A DNA stretch of 32,965 nucleotides from Proteobacteria bacterium HN_bin10. GTDB lineage: Bacteria; Pseudomonadota; Alphaproteobacteria; Caulobacterales; Aquidulcibacteraceae. A program made the translations under genes and the position numbers. Where the stretch lies: NCBI GenBank assembly GCA_002083515.1, contig LWDN01000067.1, forward strand, positions 1 through 32,965. The letters are read 5' to 3'. Below, piece by piece: positions 7,494 to 15,075 of this stretch. Positions within the stretch are counted from its first letter, which is position 1. The number at the start of each line of letters is the position of its first letter. The notes under the pieces are model-generated. The model ran no database searches and was not told the origin of the DNA. It saw nothing but the letters and a program-made list of their open reading frames with translations.

Positions 7494-7922
7494 ATGAGCG
7501 ATCTGATCAACCCCACCAAGGAGCAATTCGCGGCGTTCCAGAGGATGCCGGACGAGGGGCCGATCCACATGCTCAATCTGGTCCGGCTGCGCGATCGCGC
7601 GGCCTACGAGGATGGACGCGAGGCCAGCGGCGCGGAGGCCTACAAGGCGTATGCGCGCGAGAGCGCGCCGGTGTTCGAGCGCCTGGGCGGGCGGCAATTC
7701 TGGGTCGGGCGGTTCGACTGCATGGTGATCGGGCCGGAGCAAGAGCGGTGGGACCTCGTGTTCATCGCCGAGTATCCGAACCCCGCGGCGTTCGTGGCGA
7801 TGGTTCGCGATCCGGCCTATCGCGAAGCGGTAAAGCATCGCACCGCCGCGGTGGCGGAAAGCCGCCTCATCCGGCTGACGCCGCAGCCGCTCGGCCAAGG
7901 GTTTGGCAGCGTGCTGCGCTAG
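7494..7922 (+). CDS. DUF1330-type dimeric alpha/beta barrel protein
   Basis: The 142-residue product has the pattern of DUF1330 proteins: IHMLNLVRLRDRAAYEDG, AYKAYARESAPVFERLGGRQFWVGRF, VFIAEYPNPAAFVAMVRDPAYREAVKHRTAAVAESRLIRL. Members fold as ferredoxin-like dimers; their roles are mostly unknown. The start at 7494 is supported by a GAGG about 5 nt upstream and by the conserved N-terminus; an earlier in-frame start would overlap purD's 5' end. It is divergent from purD, and the two genes' starts lie within about 55 bp. Confidence 0.85.
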   Translation: MSDLINPTKEQFAAFQRMPDEGPIHMLNLVRLRDRAAYEDGREASGAEAYKAYARESAPVFERLGGRQFWVGRFDCMVIGPEQERWDLVFIAEYPNPAAFVAMVRDPAYREAVKHRTAAVAESRLIRLTPQPLGQGFGSVLR

Positions 7923-7933
7923 CGCGCCGAAAC

Positions 7934-8330
7934 CTATCGCGCCAAATCGGCCAACAGCTGGTCCCATGCGCCAGCCATCTCCTCGGTCCATGCCGGACCG
8001 CATGTGGCCTGAACCTCGTCGCGCACGATCGCGAAGAACGACGCAAACGCATCGCGCGGCACGTTGTAACCTTCGTGGGTGACGATTTCGCTCTCGATGA
8101 AGCGATGCGCGTAGCGGCGCTCGCCGATGAAATCGAGAATCGTATCGAACACGTGTGTGAGCATATTGCCGCGCACCGCGCCGTCGCGATCCAGGGCAAA
8201 GAGCGGCTCAGTATCGGGAAACTGCGCGAACAAAGCGAGCATAAATGGCCGCTGTGAGATCTCCGCCGCGTGCAGCCGCGGTTTCGAGGCTTTCGACGAT
8301 CAGCGCCGCGTGGGCAAAGGCGGCGGCCAT
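7934..8330 (-). pseudogene. Globin, broken by a single-base frameshift
   Basis: The C-terminal frame (8242 down to 7934) reads LFALDRDGAVRGNMLTHVFDTILDFIGERR, then SEIVTHEGYNVPRDAFASFFAIVRDEV, which fits a bacterial globin with the proximal His in VTHEGYNV. Its missing first helices lie in another frame: an ATG at 8330 begins MAAAFAHAALIVESLETAAA and runs to IYARFVRAVSRY before a TGA at 8208-8210. The frames join if one T is removed from the TTT at 8232-8234, giving the continuous IYARLFAQFPDTEPLF, as expected for the family. It is thus a frameshifted gene or a sequence error. The ATG lies 9 nt after the stop of the repeat-protein gene, so it is probably in the same operon. Confidence 0.72.
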
Positions 8331-8339
8331 GGGCTGGGA

Positions 8340-10469
8340 TCAATCGTCCTTCGGTTTCATGATGCCGGAGAAGGTCACAATGGCCAACGCGGTCAGGATG
8401 GCGCCGAGCATGGCGTAAAGCGCGTGCGCCCAACGCCAGAGCGCCACGCCTTCGAACAGCCGCCAATCGCTGTTCTCGGAAACCGCCATGCCTTGCGAAA
8501 GCTCAGCCCGCGCCGTGCGGCCGGGCGCGCAGCGGCTCTCCTGGCCGAGATCGATCACGGGCAGGGCCACGTCGAGCGCGTAGAGCGCGGGCTCAACCGC
8601 GCCGTTGCAGGCGCGTCCTTGCGGCGTCACCAGCGCGCCCTGTGCGTTCATGGTCAGCACGCCGGCGACGCCGAGCGCCAGGAACAGCGCCAAGGCGCGC
8701 ACGATGCGGATCGGCGCCAGCCCATAGCCGGCGATCAGCCCGAACAAGGAAGAGAGCGCCCAAGTGAATGGCCCGGCCGAGCCGGAGAGCGTGCGCAGAT
8801 CGTGCTGCGCTAATTGCACGCGGCGTGCGAATTCGCGCCGGCCCATGCGGGCGTAGGCGCTGGCCGCTTGTGCGAACGGTTGCGGCGAGAATTTCTCACC
8901 GTCGCGCCGCGAACGTTTGAGCCAGCTGAGCCGCGCGCGCCACTTCTCGCCGTCGCTGTCGATGCGACCAAAGGCGAAGCCGTCGAGTCCGAGGCGCGCG
9001 CTCTCAGCGCCCCAGCCGGAGCGCACATCGTCGTCGAGCGCCGTGCAAGTGGCGCCCGCCGCATCGATGAACGCATCCTGCTGCGTCGTCAGCGCGCGCG
9101 CCTGCACCGGCCCGGCGATGTGCGCGTCGGCGAACGAGAACACCGCGCCCTTGGCGCCGTCCGGCCCGGGACCGCGCAACTCCAGGTTCGCCCAAGCGAA
9201 GGTGCCGTCGATGCGGGCGCGGTCGAATTTGGCGCCGCCTTCGATGACGGTTTTCTGGCCGTGCGGGGCAAAGCCGTTGTCGGCCAGTTTGAAGGTCAAA
9301 TTGCCGCCGACGCGCACGTTCGGCGCGCGGATCGCCCAGGCGCCGGGATTGATGTAGCGGCCGCCGCCGAACGAGAGATAACCGTCGATGCGCGCATCGG
9401 CGAGGAACAATTCGCCCTTGATGTTGGCGCCGTGCAGGAGCGCCGCCCCGCCGACACTCAGGCTCGCCGCATCGATGGCGCGCCCATAGGTATTGCCGCT
9501 GAGCGAGGTGCGGTGTGCGATCTCGGTGCCGCGCAGTTCGAGATTACGGGCGATGGACGCGCTTTGCAGCCACAGCATGCCGAACATCTTGGCGCCGTCG
9601 CCGAACACCTGGCCGCCGATCTCGGCGTTGGCGAGCATCAGCGCCACGCCCATTTCGTTGCGCAGCGAGGCGCCGTCGCTCACGTCGAAATCGCGCGCGA
9701 TCCGCGCTCCCGAGAAGCGGACTTCGCCTTCGGTCTTGGCTTTGCGCAGCACCACTGTATCGAAGCGGGCGCCGTCGGCATTGAGCGCCTGGCCGCTGGT
9801 ATCTTCGCTGCGGTTAAGCAGCGTGGCGCCTTCGCACGAGAGGCCGCCCTCGACCTTGGCGTTGGCGAGCCAGATGCAGCCGAAGGCTTCGAACGAACCG
9901 TCGAGCAGCAGATTGCCGGCGATCTCGGCGCCTTGCAGCATGAGCGCATCGTCGTCGCTGTCAGTGGCGCGTGCGAACTTGGCGCCGCGCGCCAGCAGAT
10001 CGCCGTCGACGCGGACGCCGCGCAGCTTCGCCGTCAGCGTCTCGCGGCCGGCGGCGCCCAAGGGCGCGACATCGCAGAGGTTCAATTCGCCGTCGATCTC
10101 GGCTTCCACCGCCAGCAAACGCGTCATGCGGCTGCCCGCGAACGAGACCCGCGCCAGCCGCGCATGGCTGAGGTCGACAAGTTCGGGGAGTTCGCATTCG
10201 GTCAACGCCAGCGCCGGCAGGCCATCGCCTGAACAATCGGTAAGGTCGAGTACGCCCTCGACCCGCGCGCCTTTGATCCGCACGCCCGGCGTGCGTATGG
10301 TCCAGCTGGGGTCGAGGCGCAGCAGCAGTTTGCGCAGGAAGCCGGCCCGGATCGCGGCCTTGGCGCCGCCCGGCCCGCCCATGGCGGTGAAGTCGGCGAC
10401 CTCTCCGGCGCTGGTGCGGTCGACCACGAAGTGCTCGTGCGGCGACAGGTCGTTGGCGTCGAACGCCAT
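8340..10469 (-). CDS. Large repeat-rich (beta-helix-like) membrane protein
   Basis: The product is 709 residues from the ATG at 10469, which has GGGGGA about 8 nt upstream; an open frame to 10514 is less likely. Residues from about 60 to 480 are built of irregular repeats of 20-25 residues with recurring A-x-I-x-G-x-L/F patterns (EIDGELNLCDV, AEIAGNLLLDGS, AKVEGGLSCEGA, ANIKGELFLADARIDGYLSFGG), suggesting a right-handed beta-helix. The C-terminal 150 residues hold hydrophobic segments (PFTWALSSLFGLIAGYGLAP, RIVRALALFLALGVAGVL, YAMLGAILTALAIVTFSGI), with two Cys in the loop between the last two (RACNG, SRCAPG). Similar proteins are labelled only as pentapeptide-like or hypothetical. A globin follows. 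Confidence 0.75.
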   Translation of the reverse strand: MAFDANDLSPHEHFVVDRTSAGEVADFTAMGGPGGAKAAIRAGFLRKLLLRLDPSWTIRTPGVRIKGARVEGVLDLTDCSGDGLPALALTECELPELVDLSHARLARVSFAGSRMTRLLAVEAEIDGELNLCDVAPLGAAGRETLTAKLRGVRVDGDLLARGAKFARATDSDDDALMLQGAEIAGNLLLDGSFEAFGCIWLANAKVEGGLSCEGATLLNRSEDTSGQALNADGARFDTVVLRKAKTEGEVRFSGARIARDFDVSDGASLRNEMGVALMLANAEIGGQVFGDGAKMFGMLWLQSASIARNLELRGTEIAHRTSLSGNTYGRAIDAASLSVGGAALLHGANIKGELFLADARIDGYLSFGGGRYINPGAWAIRAPNVRVGGNLTFKLADNGFAPHGQKTVIEGGAKFDRARIDGTFAWANLELRGPGPDGAKGAVFSFADAHIAGPVQARALTTQQDAFIDAAGATCTALDDDVRSGWGAESARLGLDGFAFGRIDSDGEKWRARLSWLKRSRRDGEKFSPQPFAQAASAYARMGRREFARRVQLAQHDLRTLSGSAGPFTWALSSLFGLIAGYGLAPIRIVRALALFLALGVAGVLTMNAQGALVTPQGRACNGAVEPALYALDVALPVIDLGQESRCAPGRTARAELSQGMAVSENSDWRLFEGVALWRWAHALYAMLGAILTALAIVTFSGIMKPKDD

Positions 10470-10487
10470 GCGCTGATCCCCCGGCTC

Positions 10488-10502
10488 CCCCAAGCCTTGG
10501 GG
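10488..10502. promoter_or_regulatory. CCCCAAG-C-CTTGGGG palindrome between divergent genes
   Basis: Perfect 7-bp arms (10488-10494 and 10496-10502) flank one base in the 80-bp gap between the repeat-protein gene and xseA. It is about 19 bp upstream of the repeat-protein ATG, close to its ribosome site. It may be an operator or a leader hairpin. Confidence 0.4.
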
Positions 10503-10552
10503 ATGTATAACCACCGGGCGCGGCCCCGCGCGAGTCGCCTTATATGAAACTG

Positions 10553-11980
10553 ATGTCAGAAGCCGCGGCCGCCACCGCCCAGTCCAATCTGCCGGAACTC
10601 ACCGTCAGCGAACTCGCCCAGGCGGTGAAGCGGACGATGGAGACCAATTTCGATCGCGTCCGCGTGCGCGGGGAACTCGGCCGGGTGCTGATCGCCAAGT
10701 CGGGTCATCTCTACGTCGACCTCAAGGACGCCGACGCCACCATCTCGACGGTGATGTGGAAGTCGAACGTGCAGATGCTCGCCTTCAAGCCGGAAGAGGG
10801 TTTGGAGGTGGTGGCCGAGGGCCGGCTTTCGACCTATCCGGGCCGTTCGCAATACCAGCTGATCGCCGAGCGCATGTCGCCGGCGGGTGTCGGCGCCTTG
10901 CTGGCGCAGCTCGAAAAGCTGAAGCAGAAGCTGCAGGCGGAGGGACTGTTCGCGCGCGAGCGCAAGAAACCGATCCCCTATCTGCCGCGCACCATCGGCG
11001 TCGTTACTTCGCCGACCGGCGCGGTCATTCGCGATATTCTCCATCGTTTGCGCGAGCGCTTTCCGCGGCGCGTGATCGTCTGGCCGGTGCTGGTGCAGGG
11101 ACCGGAAGCCGCGGGCCAGGTCGCGCGCGCCATCAAGGGCTTCAATGCAATTCAGGGCGGCGATCGCCCCGACGTGCTCATTGTCGCCCGCGGCGGCGGC
11201 TCGATCGAGGATTTGTGGGCGTTCAACGAGGAGATCGTGGTGCGCGCCGCGGCCGAGAGCGCCATACCGTTGATCAGCGCCGTGGGCCACGAGACCGACA
11301 CGACGCTCATCGACTACGCCTCCGATCACCGCGCGCCGACGCCGACCGCCGCCGCCGAAAAAGCCGTGCCGGTGCGGGCTGAGTTGATTGAACGCGTCAC
11401 CAGCGCCGAGGGCCGGTTGAAGAACGGGCTGGTGCGCGGGCTGGAACGGCGGCGGACCGAATTGCGCGCGGCGGCGGCGCGGCTGCCGCGCCTCGAAGTG
11501 CTGTTCCAAATTCCGCAACAGCGCTACGACCGCGCCGCCGAGCGCCTGACCGCCGCACTCGTCGCCAACACCCGCGCCGCGCAGTCGAAGTTCGACCGCG
11601 TCGCCGCGCGCCTCCGTCCCGAGGCGTTGGCGCAGGACATCTCTCGCCGCCGCGATCTGCTGGCGCGCACTGCGGCGCGGCTTGCGCCGGCGATGAAGCG
11701 GACGCTTGAGGCGCACAAGAAGCATCTCGACGGCGCGACGCGCATGCTGGAATCGCTCTCGCACAAGAGCGTGCTCGCCCGCGGCTTTGTCATGGTGCAT
11801 CGCGAGGACGGCAGCCTAGTCCGCGCCGCCAAGGAACTCTCGCCGGGGGATGCCATCGAACTCAGCTTCGCCGACGATAAGCAACGCGCCGTGGTGGATC
11901 CAGCGCGCGCGCCGCCGGCGGAATCGGCCAAACCCAAAACGAAACCCAAGCCTGGCGGCGCGCAAGGTGATTTGTTCTGA
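10553..11980 (+). CDS. xseA: Exodeoxyribonuclease VII large subunit
   Basis: The product is 475 residues from the ATG at 10553; an in-frame ATG at 10544 would add three residues. XseA is the catalytic subunit of exonuclease VII, which degrades single-stranded DNA in both directions together with several copies of XseB. The N-terminal OB-fold is visible (ELTVSELAQAVKRTMETNF to LSTYPGRSQYQLIAERM). It is followed by the catalytic core with TIGVVTSPTGAVIRDILHRLRERFP, DVLIVARGGGSIEDLWAFNEE and SAVGHETDTTLIDYASDHRAPTPTAAAE, and a long coiled-coil C-terminus. No ribosome site precedes either ATG. A TATATG at 10541-10546 lies 6 nt before the second ATG and could be a -10 box for a leaderless start. 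No xseB is in the window. Confidence 0.96.
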   Translation: MSEAAAATAQSNLPELTVSELAQAVKRTMETNFDRVRVRGELGRVLIAKSGHLYVDLKDADATISTVMWKSNVQMLAFKPEEGLEVVAEGRLSTYPGRSQYQLIAERMSPAGVGALLAQLEKLKQKLQAEGLFARERKKPIPYLPRTIGVVTSPTGAVIRDILHRLRERFPRRVIVWPVLVQGPEAAGQVARAIKGFNAIQGGDRPDVLIVARGGGSIEDLWAFNEEIVVRAAAESAIPLISAVGHETDTTLIDYASDHRAPTPTAAAEKAVPVRAELIERVTSAEGRLKNGLVRGLERRRTELRAAAARLPRLEVLFQIPQQRYDRAAERLTAALVANTRAAQSKFDRVAARLRPEALAQDISRRRDLLARTAARLAPAMKRTLEAHKKHLDGATRMLESLSHKSVLARGFVMVHREDGSLVRAAKELSPGDAIELSFADDKQRAVVDPARAPPAESAKPKTKPKPGGAQGDLF

Positions 11981-12026
11981 GCGCAGCCGCTTGGCGGATG
12001 GCTCGGCGGCGCGCTACAAGACTCGC

Positions 12027-12248
12027 ATGAACAAGCACGATCCCGGCGGGCCGGAGGCCAAGGTCCATTACGGCGACAACGAGATTACCATCATGCGCCA
12101 GGGCCTGTTTGTGCGCTGCGCAGTGACCGGCGAACGCATTCCGCTCGATCAATTGCGTTACTGGAACGTCGATCTGCAGGAGGCCTATCGCGGGCCGGCG
12201 GAAGCCACCGCGCGCTGGAAGCAACTGAACGCGGAGAAGTCTTCGTGA
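12027..12248 (+). CDS. DUF2093 family small protein
   Basis: The 73-residue product matches the alphaproteobacterial DUF2093 family: VHYGDNEITIMRQGLFVRCAVTGERIPLDQLRYWNVDLQEAY. The ATG at 12027 is chosen because this conserved core follows at once. The function is unknown. In many relatives the gene sits next to lpxK and waaA; here it lies downstream of xseA, about 2 kb from the lipid A genes. Its stop overlaps the GTG of the M23 peptidase gene (GTGA), so the two are translationally coupled, hinting at an envelope role. Confidence 0.85.
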   Translation: MNKHDPGGPEAKVHYGDNEITIMRQGLFVRCAVTGERIPLDQLRYWNVDLQEAYRGPAEATARWKQLNAEKSS

Positions 12249-13180
12249 GAGCGCTCGCTGGCGCACTCGCGGTGCTGCTTGTCGCCTGCGCCGCGGCCGA
12301 GGCGCCGGCTGCGCCGGAAGCGCCGGCGGCTGTCGCCGAACCGGTGGTCGAAGCGGAAGCGCCGGTTGCAACGCCGCCGCCGCAGACTTTGTCGTTGCGC
12401 TGCGCCGGCGCGTTCACGCAGGGGGGCATCGCGCTTTGCCGGACGCTGCCCGGCGCTATTGTCAGCGTCGATGGCGCGCGTGTCGATGCGGCCGATCCGC
12501 AAGGCTGGATCGTGATCGGTTTCACCCGCGAGCATGGCGCGTCCGCTGAAGTCGCCGCCAGCGCGCAAGGTGCGGTGGTCAGTGAGCGATATGAGATTGC
12601 GCCGCGCGAGTTCGATATCCAGCGCGTCAACGGCCTGCCGCAACAAACCGTCACGCCCACCGATCCGGCAGTGCTTGAGCGCATTCGCCGCGACAGCGCG
12701 CTGAAGGCGGAGGCGTTTCAGAGCCAAGCCGACATCGAAGGTTTTCTCGACGGCTTCATCCGTCCGGTCGAAGGCGGGGTTGTCACCGGACGCTGGGGCA
12801 ATCAGCGCATCTTGAACGGCACGCCGTCAACGCCGCATTTCGGTTATGACATCGCCGTGCCCGAGGGCACGCCGATCCGCGCGCCCGCCGCCGGACTGGT
12901 GACCTTGGCCGAGACGGACATGCATTATGAGGGCGGGCTGGTCTTCATCGATCACGGCCAGGGCCTCATCACCATGTATCTGCACATGAGCCGCGTCGAC
13001 GTGCGCGCCGGCGATACTCTGGAGCAGGGACAGATCATCGGCGCTGTCGGTGCGCGCGGCCGCGCCACCGGCCCGCATCTGTGCTGGCGCATGAAGCTGC
13101 GCAACACCCAGCAGCTCGATCCGAGCGTGGCGATCGAGGGCCTGGCGCGGGCGCGGGCGGAGTTGCTGGGCGGGAATTAG
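12245..13180 (+). CDS. M23-family (LytM-type) peptidase, probable lipoprotein, with an altered zinc ligand
   Basis: The 311-residue product starts at a GTG overlapping the DUF2093 stop. A hydrophobic leader ending LLVAC suggests a lipid anchor at Cys15, followed by a long Ala/Pro/Glu linker. The C-terminal domain (about 170-290) is M23: PHFGYDIAVPEGTPI gives His198 and Asp202, and MYLHMS gives His247. The last motif reads GPHLCWRM, with His278 but Cys280 where the third zinc ligand is normally His. Such enzymes cut peptidoglycan cross-links. Cys could still bind zinc, or the protein could be a non-catalytic activator like EnvC/NlpD. The gene ends convergent with the cupin gene, overlapping by 4 bp. 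Confidence 0.88.
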   Translation: MRALAGALAVLLVACAAAEAPAAPEAPAAVAEPVVEAEAPVATPPPQTLSLRCAGAFTQGGIALCRTLPGAIVSVDGARVDAADPQGWIVIGFTREHGASAEVAASAQGAVVSERYEIAPREFDIQRVNGLPQQTVTPTDPAVLERIRRDSALKAEAFQSQADIEGFLDGFIRPVEGGVVTGRWGNQRILNGTPSTPHFGYDIAVPEGTPIRAPAAGLVTLAETDMHYEGGLVFIDHGQGLITMYLHMSRVDVRAGDTLEQGQIIGAVGARGRATGPHLCWRMKLRNTQQLDPSVAIEGLARARAELLGGN

Positions 13181-13680
13181 TTCCGCGCTACCACGTGCGC
13201 CACCAGCACGACAGCCGGCTCGTCGCCGTCATTGCGCCAGCCGTGCGCGGTCTGCGCATCCTCAATAGCGACATCGCCCGCCCGATAGCGGATCAGATCC
13301 ATGCAGGAATTGCGCACCTCGGTCATTTCGCCAGTGACGATGAGCGCCATGCCCTGCACTTGATCGTGCGCATGCCAGGCAATGACGCCGCCCGGCTCGA
13401 TCGTCAGCCTGCGCAGACGCACGGCGCGCGTTGGATCGCTGGCAAGCGGCGTGAAGGCGATGTCCTGCGCAACCACGCCATGTTGCGGGCCGAAGGCTTC
13501 ATGGTTGGCGCCGTCCAATGTCCGCCCCGGCGGACAGGTTCGCGGCGCCGCCGTTTGAATCGCCGCTAGCGCGGTGTCGGGCGCGGGGCCGCGGCCATCG
13601 CTCAGGCCCACGCTCTGGCCGACGCGATCGACGGTCGCGCATCCCGCCACCAGCGAAGCCGCCAACACTGCACGCCACAT
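13177..13680 (-). CDS. Cupin-domain lipoprotein
   Basis: The 167-residue product has a lipobox leader (MWRAVLAASLVAGC), so it should be anchored in the envelope. Residues 90-165 form a cupin barrel: LRRLTIEPGGVIAWHAHDQVQGMALIVTGEMTEV carries the first His pair (WHAH) and a Gln, and YRAGDVAIEDAQTAHGWRNDGDEPAVVLVAHVV carries the second motif with one His. Cupins of this size bind a metal or a small ligand; no substrate can be inferred. Two Cys in the mature part (RTCPPG and RNSCMD) could form a disulfide, in line with export. It is read alone between the M23 gene and the lipid A island. Confidence 0.82.
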   Translation of the reverse strand: MWRAVLAASLVAGCATVDRVGQSVGLSDGRGPAPDTALAAIQTAAPRTCPPGRTLDGANHEAFGPQHGVVAQDIAFTPLASDPTRAVRLRRLTIEPGGVIAWHAHDQVQGMALIVTGEMTEVRNSCMDLIRYRAGDVAIEDAQTAHGWRNDGDEPAVVLVAHVVARN

Positions 13681-13702
13681 GGTCTGCCCTCCGTGAATCG
13701 TC

Positions 13703-14164
13703 TCACATCGCGCGCAATATCTCGCGCAATGTCTTTTCCTGCTTGTTTGCTTCGAACCAGAAACCGCCCATCACCATCAGGTACGGGGCGAGAGCGAAGA
13801 GAAACGCAACACCAAGAAAACCCCCCGCCGCGGTGAACATGCCAAAGACCGCCAAATACCAGATCGCCAGGAAGACGAGGACAAAAACCGACGGCTGCAT
13901 CGTGATATTGATCCGCGACATGGCGCCGGCGGAGTCGATTTCGCCACGGACAGCCGGCGCGAAGGAGTTGCGATAGCCCATGATACGGCGGAGGTTGAAT
14001 CCGTTGGCGGTCACTTCTCCCTCAAAGCGCTTGTCGTTTGTGTTACTGGGCCAGTCAAAACGAAGCCATCGCGGCGCTTCGGTGTGGGCTGCAAGCGCCG
14101 CCACAGCGTCCTCGCGCTTCAGCGGCGACATGATCTCGAACCGGTGATAGGGAAGCCACTTCAC
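13703..14164 (-). CDS. Two-helix membrane protein at the end of the lipid A operon
   Basis: The product is 153 residues from a GTG that overlaps the stop of the acyltransferase gene (GTGA); an open frame continues upstream to 14221 but lies inside that gene. The N-terminal 100 residues are polar (MSPLKREDAVAALAAHT, WLRFDWPSNTNDKRFEGEV, NLRRIMGYRNSFAPAVRGEI). Then come two hydrophobic segments (SVFVLVFLAIWYLAVFGMF, FLGVAFLFALAPYLMVMGGF) and a charged tail (EANKQEKTLREILRAM). The pattern RYRNSF-P-RG followed by a helical hairpin recurs in small unnamed bacterial membrane proteins. Tight coupling makes it a candidate accessory factor in lipid A or outer-membrane assembly, by context only. Confidence 0.7.
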   Translation of the reverse strand: MKWLPYHRFEIMSPLKREDAVAALAAHTEAPRWLRFDWPSNTNDKRFEGEVTANGFNLRRIMGYRNSFAPAVRGEIDSAGAMSRINITMQPSVFVLVFLAIWYLAVFGMFTAAGGFLGVAFLFALAPYLMVMGGFWFEANKQEKTLREILRAM

Positions 14165-15075
14165 ATCACGCCCGCCGCGACCCAGGCGCTCTTCGGCCAG
14201 CGCCGGTGCGACCAGAACCATTGGCCGGGCGCCTCGCGCACGCGCGCTTCCATGAAGGCGTTGACGCGCTTGACGCCATCGATGACCGATTGTTCGCTGT
14301 CCGGCGCGTCATAGTTCAGTTCGATCGCCGGGTAGGCGGTGGCGATGAAGCGCGTGCCCTCCACGCGTCGCCCGGTGATCGGAATCAACGGAACCTTGAA
14401 CTTGAGCGCCAGCCGTGTCGGTCCGTCGGCGGTCATGCAGTCGTAACCGAAGAACGGAACGGCAAGGCCGGCATTGTATTTCTGGTCGTTCATCAGCGCG
14501 ACGCTGCGCCCGCGCTTGAGCGAGCGCAGCAGTCCCATGCCGCCCTCTTTGCCCTTGGCCGCTTGCAGCACCAATCCGAACTGCGCGCGCGTGTCGACGA
14601 TGTATTTATCGATGATCGGATTGTTGGCGGGACGATAGGTAAAGTGCGAGGTCGGATCGACCTGCGCCAGGCAGAGCGAGGTAATTTCCCAATTTGAGAA
14701 GTGGCCGCCGATGAAGACGGCGCCCTTGCCGAGCGTAGCCTCGATGATTTCCCTGCCGCGGAACTCCACCTCTCCGCTTCGGTACTTGTCCAGGAATTTC
14801 GGCATGTGCGGAAACTCGCCGGACATGCGGCCGAGTTCCACGAACGATTCCTTGCGCACCTCGCGGTGGAAGGCGTCGCTCTCGTTCGGAAACGCCATGC
14901 GAATGTTGCGCATGGCGGTCTTCCAGGCGCTGTTGATCGGGGCAATGGCCGGCACCACCGCGCCGCCCCAGCGCGAGGCGCGTTCGAGGCCCAAAGCGCC
15001 GAGCCCGCCGACATAAGCGTTCCACGCCAGCGCTTCGATCTGAAAGCCAAGATTGAGCGGTTTAGGCTTCGCCAT
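14161..15075 (-). CDS. lpxL: Lipid A late acyltransferase (LpxL/HtrB family)
   Basis: The 304-residue product belongs to the membrane-associated LPLAT family, which adds secondary acyl chains to Kdo2-lipid A from acyl-ACP on the cytoplasmic face. The catalytic HX4E motif is seen as GGHFSNWE (His125, Glu130). Other family blocks are FTYRPANNPIIDKYIV, LMNDQKYNAGLAVPFFG and WFWSHRRWPKS near the end. The start overlaps the stop of lpxK by 14 bp and its end overlaps the next small gene. Which of LpxL, LpxM or the long-chain LpxXL it replaces cannot be told from sequence alone; the symbol is given at family level. Confidence 0.88.
   Translation of the reverse strand: MAKPKPLNLGFQIEALAWNAYVGGLGALGLERASRWGGAVVPAIAPINSAWKTAMRNIRMAFPNESDAFHREVRKESFVELGRMSGEFPHMPKFLDKYRSGEVEFRGREIIEATLGKGAVFIGGHFSNWEITSLCLAQVDPTSHFTYRPANNPIIDKYIVDTRAQFGLVLQAAKGKEGGMGLLRSLKRGRSVALMNDQKYNAGLAVPFFGYDCMTADGPTRLALKFKVPLIPITGRRVEGTRFIATAYPAIELNYDAPDSEQSVIDGVKRVNAFMEARVREAPGQWFWSHRRWPKSAWVAAGVM

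Noticed and set aside
8814..10232. Long open frame (472 codons) antisense to the repeat-rich membrane protein
   Set aside because: It mirrors the codon bias of the GC-rich gene opposite. It has no family motif, and its His/Ala/Gly/Gln-rich composition is typical of antisense shadows.
10470..10514. Upstream extension of the repeat-rich protein (start at 10514)
   Set aside because: The ATG at 10469 has a good ribosome site and the extension crosses the palindrome; the longer form is less likely.
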